Assembly (NCBI RefSeq): GCF_003609635.1
Contig: NZ_MCIA01000001.1
Location: forward strand, 637,136-701,135
DNA length: 64,000 bases
Source: Lacrimispora algidixylanolytica
GTDB lineage: Bacteria > Bacillota > Clostridia > Lachnospirales > Lachnospiraceae
Reading direction: 5' to 3'
In this document: piece by piece, positions 1-7,615 of the stretch
How the letters are laid out: the number at the start of each line of letters is the position of its first letter
Position numbering within the stretch: position 1 is the first letter of the stretch
Notes under the pieces: model-generated
Databases searched by the model: none
What the model saw: the letters and a program-made list of their open reading frames with translations, nothing else
What the model was told of the DNA's origin: nothing
Made by a program: the position numbers and the translations under genes

Positions 1-2
1 TT

Positions 3-713
3 TTAATGGAGGCGGAAAAGGAAACCATGCGTGCCAATCTTTTAAGAGCCATATCCCACGATCTAAGAACTCCGCTTACTGGAATCATCGGTGCAAGCGG
101 CGCTTATCTGGATAATGAGAACACCATGGCAGAAGAAGAAAGGTCTCACCTTGTCTCTAACATAAGGGAGGATGCCAACTGGCTATTAAACATGGTGGAG
201 AATCTGCTTAGCGTTACCAGAATTCGGGATACCGGTGCTCATGTGACCAAGCATCTAGAACCTTTGGAAGAAGTGGTTTCAGAGGCGTTACAGCGTTTTC
301 GTAAAAGGCTTCCCAATGCTACGGTCCATGTAAGTGTTCCAGATGAGCTTATCATGGTGCCCATGGATGCCACCTTAATTGAGCAGGTTATCATCAACCT
401 TTTGGAAAATGCGGTTTATCACTCCAATTCAACGGAATCCATAAACCTCATCGTTTCCGTGGAGGATGGGTATGCGTCCTTTGAGGTAAGCGACCAGGGA
501 GTCGGACTTCCTGCAGATCGGATTTCCACTTTATTTGACGGCTATACCTCTTTGCCTAACAGCAGCTATGACTCCCACAAGGGGATGGGAATTGGTTTAT
601 CTATATGCAAAACCATTGTAGTCGCTCATAATGGAACCATTTTCGTTTCCAATAAAGAACATGGGGCAGTTTTTACGTTTACATTACCACTAGGGGAGGA
701 TTTTTATGAGTAA
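3..713 (+). CDS. kdpD: KdpD-type sensor histidine kinase, C-terminal part (5' end outside window)
   Basis: This is the kinase core of a membrane sensor that phosphorylates KdpE in response to potassium limitation or turgor. The reading frame is open to the window edge, so the N-terminal KdpD/USP and membrane domains lie outside. Counting from the ATG at 6, the H-box ISHDLRTPL (phosphoacceptor His) is near residue 18. The N-box NLLENAVYHS, G1 motif DQGVGLP and G2 motif GMGIGLS of the HATPase domain follow. The stop overlaps the kdpE start by 8 nt, which implies translational coupling. KdpD rather than another histidine kinase is inferred from the HDLRTPLTGI...NLLSVTR pattern and the KdpE-like partner; kdpABC is not visible here. 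Confidence 0.85.
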   Translation, partial: LMEAEKETMRANLLRAISHDLRTPLTGIIGASGAYLDNENTMAEEERSHLVSNIREDANWLLNMVENLLSVTRIRDTGAHVTKHLEPLEEVVSEALQRFRKRLPNATVHVSVPDELIMVPMDATLIEQVIINLLENAVYHSNSTESINLIVSVEDGYASFEVSDQGVGLPADRISTLFDGYTSLPNSSYDSHKGMGIGLSICKTIVVAHNGTIFVSNKEHGAVFTFTLPLGEDFYE

Positions 714-1416
714 GTTTACAATCGTCATGATCGAAGATGAAAAGAATATTTGCAACTTTATAGAGAGTGCGCTGGAGAGGCAGGATTACAAGGTTAATAC
801 TGCTTTTAACGGACGAGATGGACTGGCTCTTATTAATTCCCTTTGTCCGGATGTGATACTTCTAGATCTTGGACTTCCAGATCTTGATGGCATTGACATT
901 ATAAAAAGTGTACGAAGCTGGACCACAATTCCTATCATCGTAATATCAGCAAGGACACAAGAACAGGAAAAAGTGGCAGCTCTTGACTTCGGTGCTGACG
1001 ATTACATAACAAAGCCTTTTGGCACCAGTGAGCTATTAGCCAGAATCCGTACCGCTTTGCGCCATGGAAAGCCTACCGTAAAGGCAGTCGACGGCTGTAT
1101 CATTCAGACACCATACCGGTGCGAGGGCTTGTATATTGACTTTGCAAAGCGTCTTGTGACACTTTGCGATCACAAGATCCATTTGACCCAGATTGAATAT
1201 AAGTTAGTATCTTTACTAGCAGAAAACTCTGGAAAGGTATTGACCTACGACTATATCATAAGTCATATCTGGGGACCTTATGCGGATAATAATAATCAGA
1301 TTCTTCGGGTGAATATGGCCCATATAAGACGAAAAATTGAGACCAATCCGGCAGAACCCAAATACATATTTACTGAAATCGGGGTTGGCTACCGGATGAA
1401 AGAAAGTGAAATTTAA
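706..1416 (+). CDS. kdpE: KdpE-type response regulator (OmpR/PhoB family)
   Basis: Cytoplasmic transcription factor of 236 residues and the partner of the kinase just upstream. The receiver domain occupies about residues 1-120: acidic pocket IEDE near residue 9, phosphoacceptor Asp in LLDLGLPDLDG near residue 54, and switch Lys in DYITKPFG near 104. A winged-helix DNA-binding domain follows at about 135-232, with the OmpR-family LTQIEYKLVSLLAENSG segment and a C-terminal GVGYRM. The start overlaps the kdpD stop by 8 nt and is preceded by the GGGGAGGA ribosome site lying inside kdpD. The gene converges tail to tail with the exonuclease on the other strand, their stop codons overlapping by 4 nt. 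In known systems KdpE activates the kdpABC potassium pump. Confidence 0.88.
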   Translation: MSKFTIVMIEDEKNICNFIESALERQDYKVNTAFNGRDGLALINSLCPDVILLDLGLPDLDGIDIIKSVRSWTTIPIIVISARTQEQEKVAALDFGADDYITKPFGTSELLARIRTALRHGKPTVKAVDGCIIQTPYRCEGLYIDFAKRLVTLCDHKIHLTQIEYKLVSLLAENSGKVLTYDYIISHIWGPYADNNNQILRVNMAHIRRKIETNPAEPKYIFTEIGVGYRMKESEI

Positions 1417-2405
1417 GAGAGGGGCAATGCCCCCTTCTTTTTATTTAGTTTCCTGACTTTTGTTTTCTCCACCCGTTTTTTTCTGGCTTCTTCTTTTTTT
1501 CCATATATATCAAGAATATCTTCTTCTCTTACTAACTTCATGGTTTTTACCACATACACTTTACCGTCATCGCTGCGTCTCATACGGATTTTCCCTTTTA
1601 CATTTCCATGTGCGGGGCAGCATCCCAGAGCCGAATAATATTTTTGATTCACGGAAAACCAACGAATCTTCTTCCGAAGCATCCGGTTGCATTTACAGCA
1701 AATCAAGTCAGTTACGATTTTATCTGCTATGGCATCCTGCTTTGTATCAAAGGGTCTTGAGATGTATTTGGAATACTCTGGGAATACAAGATAAACCTCT
1801 TCTTCCTGGTTTTCTGGAAGGCGGTAATAGTCGATAGACAAATACGCCTTTACCTTTTCAAAGTCCATGTGCTGCATGATACGCCCTGTGTAATGGGCAT
1901 CGTCAAGTGCACGGTGAAATGGTCTCGACTCCATAATTCCCATCTCTGTGACTGCGATATCAAGTGATTGACGGTCTTTTCCATCCCCATAAAGTAAGCT
2001 GTAGAGCTTTTGTACATCATAATAGAGAAATGGCTTCTGATATGGATTGATAAGTCCATGATAGGAAAGGTTCCTTTGCAGCTCAGTAAGATCCATAGAG
2101 CCCCAGGTACAAAATACAGCATCCTCGCCGCACCAACTAGAGAATTCCTCAAATACCTTCTTAAAGTCCATTCCCTCTTCCATCAAAAGCTTTTCATCCA
2201 TATGGGTCACTTCTAGTATCTTCTCATGAAGCTCGGTATAGACCTCGGGCTTTATTAATCTTCTAAATTCTCCAATTTCCTCACGGGATTCACTTAACTT
2301 TACCGCTCCGATTTCTATAATTTCAAAGGGGAAATGCTCTACCGTATCTTCCTTTCCCCCGGCACTCTGGTTCCATTCCAGATCCAGCACAATATAATTC
2401 TTCAT
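1413..2405 (-). CDS. DEDDh-family 3'-5' exonuclease (KapD/RNase T-like) with C-terminal zinc-ribbon-like region
   Basis: A 330-residue protein with a DnaQ-like exonuclease fold over residues 1-180. Exo I is VLDLEWNQ (Asp8, Glu10), Exo II is the Asp in TWGSMDLTELQ near residue 105, and Exo III is HRALDDAHYT with the general-base His near 164 and an Asp near 169. Residues about 225-275 carry CCKCNR and CCPAHG Cys pairs, which look like a small metal-binding module. The tail is very basic (KKEEARKKRVEKTKVRKLNKKK) and may bind nucleic acid. The start follows an AAAGGA ribosome site. It lies 11 nt after the DUF3006 gene, so it is probably the last gene of a three-gene leftward operon. Whether the substrate is RNA or DNA is not decidable here; the KapD-like grouping is inferred from similarity. 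Confidence 0.75.
   Translation of the reverse strand: MKNYIVLDLEWNQSAGGKEDTVEHFPFEIIEIGAVKLSESREEIGEFRRLIKPEVYTELHEKILEVTHMDEKLLMEEGMDFKKVFEEFSSWCGEDAVFCTWGSMDLTELQRNLSYHGLINPYQKPFLYYDVQKLYSLLYGDGKDRQSLDIAVTEMGIMESRPFHRALDDAHYTGRIMQHMDFEKVKAYLSIDYYRLPENQEEEVYLVFPEYSKYISRPFDTKQDAIADKIVTDLICCKCNRMLRKKIRWFSVNQKYYSALGCCPAHGNVKGKIRMRRSDDGKVYVVKTMKLVREEDILDIYGKKEEARKKRVEKTKVRKLNKKKGALPLS
1421..1440 (+). terminator. Rho-independent terminator of kdpDE
   Basis: GGGGC-AAT-GCCCC hairpin (1421-1433) followed by CTTCTTTTT directly after the kdpE stop. It lies within the 3' end of the convergent exonuclease gene, so those bases do double duty. Confidence 0.6.
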
Positions 2406-2416
2406 ATTTTAATCCT

Positions 2417-2629
2417 TTATTCTATCAGTCTGTTTAGCTTCTCTTCCATGACCCGTCTTCGTTCACTGCTTTCTTTTTCATCCTTATACCAGGTTCCGTC
2501 CTGATCAAACAAAATGTCTCCTTCGTCTGCCCCCTTAGGAAGTTCTGATGCCGCAAGCTTCACCATATTCCCCTTTTCGTCCTCACAAACGGCTATATTG
2601 CCCGTGATGCGGTCTATGGTATATCTCAT
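2417..2629 (-). CDS. DUF3006 domain protein
   Basis: A 70-residue protein starting MRYTIDRITGNIAVCEDEKG, the usual opening of DUF3006. This family has no established biochemical role and is commonly found next to ComEC/Rec2-like metallo-beta-lactamase proteins, as it is here (28-nt gap to the upstream MBL gene). The ATG at 2629 is chosen because the AGGGGG ribosome site is 7 nt from it. The alternative ATG at 2635 would leave only about 1 nt. No signal peptide or membrane segment is present; the C-terminal third is a charged helix. Confidence 0.75.
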   Translation of the reverse strand: MRYTIDRITGNIAVCEDEKGNMVKLAASELPKGADEGDILFDQDGTWYKDEKESSERRRVMEEKLNRLIE

Positions 2630-2657
2630 ACCCATTCCCCCTTCTACTTAAAATAAG

Positions 2658-3764
2658 CTAAGGCTTGCAGCTTTTGCAAGGCTCATACCCCATTTTTATC
2701 ACTTCATCCCTGGTTCCTTTAAGCGTTTCTTTGTTCTCCTTCTTTATGGAAGTTGCTAACTTACAGTCTGGAAGATGAAACTTCTTGGTATTGGTATTTA
2801 ATACATACTCTCTGGTGAGAGATTTGCTTTCTTCAGTTTTTGTCTTAGAATCATTGGTACTACCTTTATTCTGCCCAGGAAATGTAACCTTTGACCCATC
2901 GCTAACTGCTAAAATACTGCCTAACTGGTCGGTTCGAAAAACTGTGATGTTTCGTTTCTGTAAGGCATCCATGGTCTCTTTATGAGGATGTCCGTAATCA
3001 TTATCCTTTCCACAGGAAATTACCGCATATTCCGGGCTCACTTGGTCGAGAAACGGTCCTGATGATGAGGTGGAACTACCATGATGGGATACCTTTAATA
3101 CGTCAGCTTTTAAGGAAAATCCATTTGCTAACATATCATCTTCGGCGCCTTTTTCTGCGTCACCAAAAAATGCAAAACTGGTTTTTCCATAATCAAGACG
3201 AATTCCCACAGACCAGTTATTTAAATTATCTCCATAATCCCGGTTGGGCCCAAGAATTTGAAAGGTGGAATCTCCTAATTCATAAACCTCACCTATCTTT
3301 GGTGGAGTGATCTTTAATTTCTTTTCATCAATGGTATTGAGAAGTCGTTCGTATAATTTAGTGGTATGGGCTTTTTGCGGCATTATGATCTTATCTACGT
3401 CAAATGCCTTAATGACTGCCTCTAGTCCTCCAATATGGTCCGAATGGGGATGAGTTCCAATTACATAATCCAGTTTTTTAACCCCTTGCTCCTTTAGGTA
3501 GGATACCACAGTAGGTCCCTGATCCCGTTCTCCTGCATCGATGAGCATAAAATGTCCATCTTTTTCAATCAGAGTACTGTCTCCTTGACCCACATCAATA
3601 AAATGTACCTTTAAATCAGAGTCACTTTGCTGCCTAGAGGAAACACTTTTATCTGGTCCGGTTGAAACCTCCATGCCAGCACATCCTGCTATCATTAAGG
3701 TGAAAATAATTACCGCAGCCAGAAGCACACGCTTATAAAAATTTCCTGTCATCTTTTCTGTCAT
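2658..3764 (-). CDS. Secreted ComEC/Rec2-like metallo-beta-lactamase-fold lipoprotein
   Basis: This is a predicted extracytoplasmic MBL-fold hydrolase. The N-terminus has a basic stretch, a hydrophobic segment and a lipobox MIAGC (Cys about 28 from the chosen start), so it should be lipid-anchored outside the cell. The metal-binding motif THPHSDHIGG is near residue 104 and is followed by a LIDAGERDQGP loop before it and FFGDAEKGAEDD and SHHGSSTS segments after it, typical of the ComEC C-terminal hydrolase domain. The last 50 residues form a separate module with a Cys in FHLPDCK and a terminal PCKSC, resembling small metal-binding tails seen on such proteins. The ATG at 3764 lies 9 nt from GAAGGAG; an upstream in-frame ATG at 3803 has no ribosome site. 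It is the first gene of a likely operon with DUF3006 and the exonuclease. The substrate is unknown; nuclease activity is an inference. Confidence 0.8.
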   Translation of the reverse strand: MTEKMTGNFYKRVLLAAVIIFTLMIAGCAGMEVSTGPDKSVSSRQQSDSDLKVHFIDVGQGDSTLIEKDGHFMLIDAGERDQGPTVVSYLKEQGVKKLDYVIGTHPHSDHIGGLEAVIKAFDVDKIIMPQKAHTTKLYERLLNTIDEKKLKITPPKIGEVYELGDSTFQILGPNRDYGDNLNNWSVGIRLDYGKTSFAFFGDAEKGAEDDMLANGFSLKADVLKVSHHGSSTSSSGPFLDQVSPEYAVISCGKDNDYGHPHKETMDALQKRNITVFRTDQLGSILAVSDGSKVTFPGQNKGSTNDSKTKTEESKSLTREYVLNTNTKKFHLPDCKLATSIKKENKETLKGTRDEVIKMGYEPCKSCKP

Positions 3765-3856
3765 TCCCATCTGCTCCTTCGTGCTATTATATGATAGAAT
3801 CATTCATCCTACAAGTATTTTTCATAGGAACACCAGTTCCGTCTAACCAAAAAGAC

Positions 3857-3877
3857 GGACTGCATAAAATGCAGTCC
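3857..3877 (-). terminator. Terminator of the cell-wall-binding-repeat gene
   Basis: Perfect 9-bp stem GGACTGCAT / ATGCAGTCC with a 3-nt loop. On the minus strand it is followed by GTCTTTTTGG, so it ends leftward transcription from the gene at 3898-4851. Confidence 0.75.
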
Positions 3878-3897
3878 TTATCTTTTCCTATGATATC

Positions 3898-4851
3898 TTA
3901 TGAGATTCTCGCTCCGTCTGCTCCCACTAGAAAGCCGTCTGGCGTCTTCGTATCGACCATCATGGCTCCGTCGGATGGATTACAGTAATATAACTTTCCA
4001 CTGGAAGAAATCCAGCCCGTTGCCATATATCCCTTGTCATTGAAAAAATACCACTTCCCTCCGATACTTTCCCACCGATTGACCGGATAACCACCATCTT
4101 GATAGGAAAACCACCAGCCGTTTTCATTCTTTTTCCATTCTCCCAATGTTTCTCCTGTAGAACGGTTTTTTTCTGCGGCTGCTGTGTCGATATATTTAGA
4201 GGAAGACTCTAGCCATTGTCCCTTTTGCTCTGGATTTCTGTCATTGACCGGACGCACCTGATAAGAATAGCTTCCAGGACTTCTCATTTGATTGGTAAAA
4301 TCAATGGTCGTCCCTTGGGTGGTTACTGTATCACTAATGCTTTTTCCATCCCGGTAGAGAATCACTTCATAACTTCCGGTTCCTTCCGCCTTTTCCCAAG
4401 AGGCAAGATTTCCATTTCCCCATCCTGCACGGGTAATGGACTGGGTGTATTCTCCCACCTTAGGAAGGTCGATGGTAACGGTTAGGGTGCGGCTTAAATC
4501 TTCTCGTTTTTGCTTTACATAAGTGCCTCCAGTAATGATAATTCCTTTTTCATCGGTGGCAAAGTAATAATCTTCATCTGCATAAAGTTTTACTTCCATC
4601 TTTGGAACATCACCTTCATACCACTGAAACCCGTCGTTGATAAATTCACTGTCACCTACGCCTACCCGGCTGTTGTTTACGGTGACCTCCACCTGTTGCT
4701 GGGAAATAGAATCCCCTGGCATGATCTGGGCTGTTACCGTCATTTTTACTTCCATGATCTTTTTTCTGGAAGCTGCCATAGCAGGCATGGAACATAGGCC
4801 TGACGCCAAAACAGCAGCAAGCACTGCTGATAACAACTTTTTACCGTTCAT
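3898..4851 (-). CDS. Secreted protein with C-terminal cell-wall/choline-binding-type repeats
   Basis: A 317-residue exported protein. It has a signal peptide (MNGKKLLSAVLAAVLASGL, cleavage probably after AMA near residue 26), a beta-rich middle of unknown function (about 30-215), and a C-terminal run of aromatic-rich GWWF/GGKWYFF/GYMATGWI units (about 240-300). These match the CW_binding_1 / Glucan-binding repeat pattern that attaches proteins non-covalently to the envelope. The middle part includes a fibronectin-like stretch (SYSYQVRPVNDRNPEQKGQW). The start follows AGAGGG. An own terminator sits downstream and a TATAAT (complement of 4893-4898) lies about 45 nt upstream, so it is probably monocistronic. 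The ligand and role are unknown. Confidence 0.75.
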   Translation of the reverse strand: MNGKKLLSAVLAAVLASGLCSMPAMAASRKKIMEVKMTVTAQIMPGDSISQQQVEVTVNNSRVGVGDSEFINDGFQWYEGDVPKMEVKLYADEDYYFATDEKGIIITGGTYVKQKREDLSRTLTVTIDLPKVGEYTQSITRAGWGNGNLASWEKAEGTGSYEVILYRDGKSISDTVTTQGTTIDFTNQMRSPGSYSYQVRPVNDRNPEQKGQWLESSSKYIDTAAAEKNRSTGETLGEWKKNENGWWFSYQDGGYPVNRWESIGGKWYFFNDKGYMATGWISSSGKLYYCNPSDGAMMVDTKTPDGFLVGADGARIS

Positions 4852-5171
4852 AAATACCCTCTTCTTTCTTATAACGTAATGATCCTGCCCTTATTATAGC
4901 GTATTATCTATTATTTGGAAACGAAATGGGATAATTTATACAAAAGCTTATCATGTTTGTGTTTTTCTATAGGAATCCATTTCTTAATATGCTATCATAA
5001 TTTTATAAAATATTAAGAATTAGATTTTTGTATTTACCAATTTTTCACCTAAGGTTACTGGAACTCTCCCAGCTCTTTATGCTAGTTTTATTAACACATT
5101 ATGTAAGACAAGGAGTTTTTTAAGTTATGCACTGTTATACTAAGATAATAAACGTTTATCCACAAAGCATC
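4852..5171. other. Intergenic region, divergent promoters
   Basis: AT-rich spacer between a leftward and a rightward gene. The minus strand has a TATAAT at 4893-4898 that could serve the cell-wall-binding gene (weak -35). The plus strand has TATACT near 5132. A single TTATCCACA (perfect DnaA-box sequence) is at 5156-5164, far from oriC. No gene was seen. Confidence 0.4.
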
Positions 5172-5279
5172 ATGAATCAATCCACATTAAAAGCAGATTC
5201 TAAGCCTATCTCCGTTCAAGGGAATGATTCCTGTTTAGGGAAGGATACGGAAGGAGGTGCAAGCATAAATGAAAACTGA
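5172..5279 (+). CDS. Possible 35-residue leader peptide overlapping the next gene
   Basis: ATG-initiated open frame of 35 codons that ends 11 nt inside the following gene, in a different frame. The peptide is polar with one Cys near residue 21 and no hydrophobic segment. There is no convincing ribosome site in front of the ATG (only AAAG). It is listed because it sits directly before a radical-SAM-related gene and overlaps it, the geometry of a translationally coupled leader or a peptide substrate. Chance occurrence is quite possible. Confidence 0.2.
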   Translation: MNQSTLKADSKPISVQGNDSCLGKDTEGGASINEN

Positions 5280-6501
5280 TACGATTTTTTACAAAGGAGC
5301 CACTGTCTCTAACGTTGGTTTGGAGGAGGATGAGAAACAATTCCTTGAATTTGTTGTCCGCTTCATCCATAAGGCAGAGGAGGATCATTCTAAAGCTCTT
5401 TTGATTCTACCAGACTACACTGCTCTTTTAAAGCCATATTATTGGACTGGCATGGGGCACATCAGCCGCCAAGAAACCATTGAGGCCATTGGCACGTGTA
5501 CCGATCTGACCTGTTCTATTAACAAAGGCTTAAAAATATTCGATGCCTCTGGAGGGCGCAGAGAAAAACTAAGACTCTGTGTCATGTTCCATCCAGAGAG
5601 AATAACCCTGACAAAATTTATACAGCAATGCCAGAGGTTGATAAAAGAAAACATTTCTTTCTCTATAGGCACACCTGGATTTCCACACCGCATGGAAGTC
5701 ATCCGCCAGCTAAGAAACCGTTTATCTCCAGACATCCATATCTGGATTGAATCCATTGCGAATACGTGTTTCTCTTATTCTCAGGAGGACGAGAATGCAT
5801 TTCGTTCTATTGACCCGTATTTCTCTGTGGATCATTCCAAAAGCTATGAACAGCTTTTTTACGAAGAATGTATTCCAGTTGATGATGCAAATACTGCAGT
5901 ATTTGGACGATACCCCTTGTTTCATATTCCACAAAGAATAAGAGCCTATTTCATATGTGGGGATGAGATCCCACGTTTAGAACTGGAACAAGACGAATCT
6001 GATTTACTTATAAAGCTAAAGGATCTAAAGGAGTCAACTCCCCTGTTTTTAATTACCTCATTGCCTCATAAGGAAGCCTCCAGAACGTTCCGTCTGCTAT
6101 TCCCATTGATTTCCGGTGGAGTTTTTGCCGGTGGTTCTCATATTTCTTCAAATAAAAAAGGGCGTCATTCACGCCGAGACGAATATATATATATGAACCA
6201 GGATATTCTCACCCTCTTAAAAGACAAACAGTCAGAATACGGCTGTCAGATAAGAATCCTAGAACACGAAGACATGATATACAGACTCACTATGGAAAAA
6301 CCATTCAGCCGAATCTGGAGAGAAGCAGAACAAGAAGCCTTAATCGCAGAGATTCCTGATCAGACATTTCGATTCTATATTGAAGAAAACTGCTTTCACA
6401 TTATTTCAGCCGATGCCAATGAAGAAAATGGCATAACGCTGATTCGACGCTGGTTGACCATAAATTCTGAAGATTATGAGATTTTAAAAAGCCATTCATA
6501 A
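5269..6501 (+). CDS. Radical-SAM-like protein (STM4011-like) lacking the FeS cysteine motif
   Basis: A 410-residue protein. Residues about 1-235 follow the pattern I associate with STM4011-type radical SAM proteins: an IFYKG opening strand, VMFHPERITLTKFIQQC (about 105-121), SIGTPGFPHRMEVIRQLR, a HIWIESIANTCFSY strand and IDPYFSVDHSKSYEQ. The CxxxCxxC loop that should follow the first strand is absent, replaced by ATVSNVGLEEDEK, so no [4Fe-4S] cluster of the canonical type can be bound. The C-terminal half (about 240-410, including ITSLPHKEASRTF and ISGGVFAGGSHI) is not recognised. The start is at an ATG behind AAGGAGGTG. The gene is followed by a strong bidirectional terminator and stands alone. 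The family link is from pattern memory, not a search; function is unknown. Confidence 0.5.
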   Translation: MKTDTIFYKGATVSNVGLEEDEKQFLEFVVRFIHKAEEDHSKALLILPDYTALLKPYYWTGMGHISRQETIEAIGTCTDLTCSINKGLKIFDASGGRREKLRLCVMFHPERITLTKFIQQCQRLIKENISFSIGTPGFPHRMEVIRQLRNRLSPDIHIWIESIANTCFSYSQEDENAFRSIDPYFSVDHSKSYEQLFYEECIPVDDANTAVFGRYPLFHIPQRIRAYFICGDEIPRLELEQDESDLLIKLKDLKESTPLFLITSLPHKEASRTFRLLFPLISGGVFAGGSHISSNKKGRHSRRDEYIYMNQDILTLLKDKQSEYGCQIRILEHEDMIYRLTMEKPFSRIWREAEQEALIAEIPDQTFRFYIEENCFHIISADANEENGITLIRRWLTINSEDYEILKSHS

Positions 6502-6506
6502 TATAC

Positions 6507-6547
6507 AAAGAAAGCAAAGAAGCACTCACAGCTTCTTTGCTTTCTTT
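6507..6547. terminator. Bidirectional terminator
   Basis: Perfect 17-bp stem (6507-6523 with 6531-6547) and a 7-nt loop between two convergent genes. The AAAG/CTTT-rich stem gives U-rich tails in both directions. Confidence 0.8.
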
Positions 6548-6560
6548 CATCCATTTTTTA

Positions 6561-7379
6561 CTAGCAGTTTCCTTTTGCAAAATCTGAAAGCACCTTATTA
6601 AATTCCTCCATTTGATCATAAAAAGACGCATGACCGCTGAACTCAAAAGGCATTAGTGTGGAACTTTTAATATACTGATGTTGAATCTCACCTAATTCAA
6701 AAGGCACTACCTTATCATGAATCCCGTGGATAATTAAGGTTGGAACTGTAATCTCAGACAGCTCCTGAAATAAGACTTCTTCAATCCAGGTTTTTTCGAC
6801 CGCTGCTGTTGCCCAGCCAGCCGCCTGAAGACCAATTTGGAGAAACCACTGGGAGAAGGGATAGGTAATTAGTTTAAAAAAGAATGAATTCCCAAAATTA
6901 GTAAGCATATTGGGTCGGTCTTCATAGGTTGCCTTAATCATATTTAAGATCGCATCCTTATCGGCCCCATATGGAAAGTCAGGGCGCTTGATTAGGCTGG
7001 GAGCTGCTGCTGCAACCAATACCAATTTGGATACACCATATTGATGATGTCTTCCCATGTACTTGACAGCAATGGAACCTCCTGTGGAGTGTCCGACCAA
7101 TGTAATATCCTTAAGTCCCAGGGCATCAATAACCCCTCTCACATCGTCTGCAAGACGGGCATAGTCGTACCCGCAAAACGGTTTGTCAGAATCACCAAAT
7201 CCCCTGGTATCGATTCCTATGCATCGAAATCCCAAACTGGGAAGAACATTAAACTGATATTCAAACAGCTTATGGCTTCCTGGCCAACCGTGAAGGAAAA
7301 GAATGGTATCCTTGCAGTCCGGGTTTAGATCTTCTACGTAAATGTTCACATTGTCTTGTACCGTTACATAATATCCCAT
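6561..7379 (-). CDS. Alpha/beta hydrolase (haloperoxidase/esterase-like)
   Basis: A 272-residue cytoplasmic protein with a complete alpha/beta-hydrolase signature. It has the oxyanion HGWPGS (about 30-35), DTRGFGDSD, nucleophile elbow GHSTGG (Ser98), acid in IIHGIHDKVVPF (Asp about 222) and the catalytic His in FSGHASF (about 250). Length and motif spacing fit the non-haem chloroperoxidase / epoxide-hydrolase-like esterases. The substrate cannot be told from sequence. The gene has no operon partner: it converges on the radical-SAM-like gene and is separated from it by a shared terminator. The upstream ribosome site is weak (AGAGAAAAG). Confidence 0.8.
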   Translation of the reverse strand: MGYYVTVQDNVNIYVEDLNPDCKDTILFLHGWPGSHKLFEYQFNVLPSLGFRCIGIDTRGFGDSDKPFCGYDYARLADDVRGVIDALGLKDITLVGHSTGGSIAVKYMGRHHQYGVSKLVLVAAAAPSLIKRPDFPYGADKDAILNMIKATYEDRPNMLTNFGNSFFFKLITYPFSQWFLQIGLQAAGWATAAVEKTWIEEVLFQELSEITVPTLIIHGIHDKVVPFELGEIQHQYIKSSTLMPFEFSGHASFYDQMEEFNKVLSDFAKGNC

Positions 7380-7615
7380 ATTTTCTTTTCTCTACTGCTT
7401 TTGGTTTATATTATTCTCTTTTCCATGCCATGGTTCGATTATTTCTAAGGATTTTTAATTATTTTCTACAGACAACTTGTTGTTAACGGATGTATAAAAA
7501 AAAGACCGGCATTTTTTTGACGGTCTTTTTTCATGTATTCATTATGTATATGATATTGGGGATCCGCAATAATCGCATTCTGCCGTGGTGCCTTTTAAGA
7601 CGACATTTTTTCCTC
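7380..7615. other. Intergenic region with one terminator
   Basis: Short AT-rich spacer between two leftward genes. Apart from the hairpin at 7498-7531 nothing recognisable is present. Confidence 0.4.
7498..7531 (-). terminator. Terminator of the zinc-ribbon membrane protein gene
   Basis: Stem AAAAAAGACCG / CGGTCTTTTTT (7498-7508 with 7521-7531) and a 12-nt loop. The A/T ends supply a U-tract in both directions. Confidence 0.7.

Noticed and set aside
6..1416. Complete kdpFABC-DE operon
   Set aside because: Only the end of kdpD and kdpE are inside the window; pump genes are not visible.
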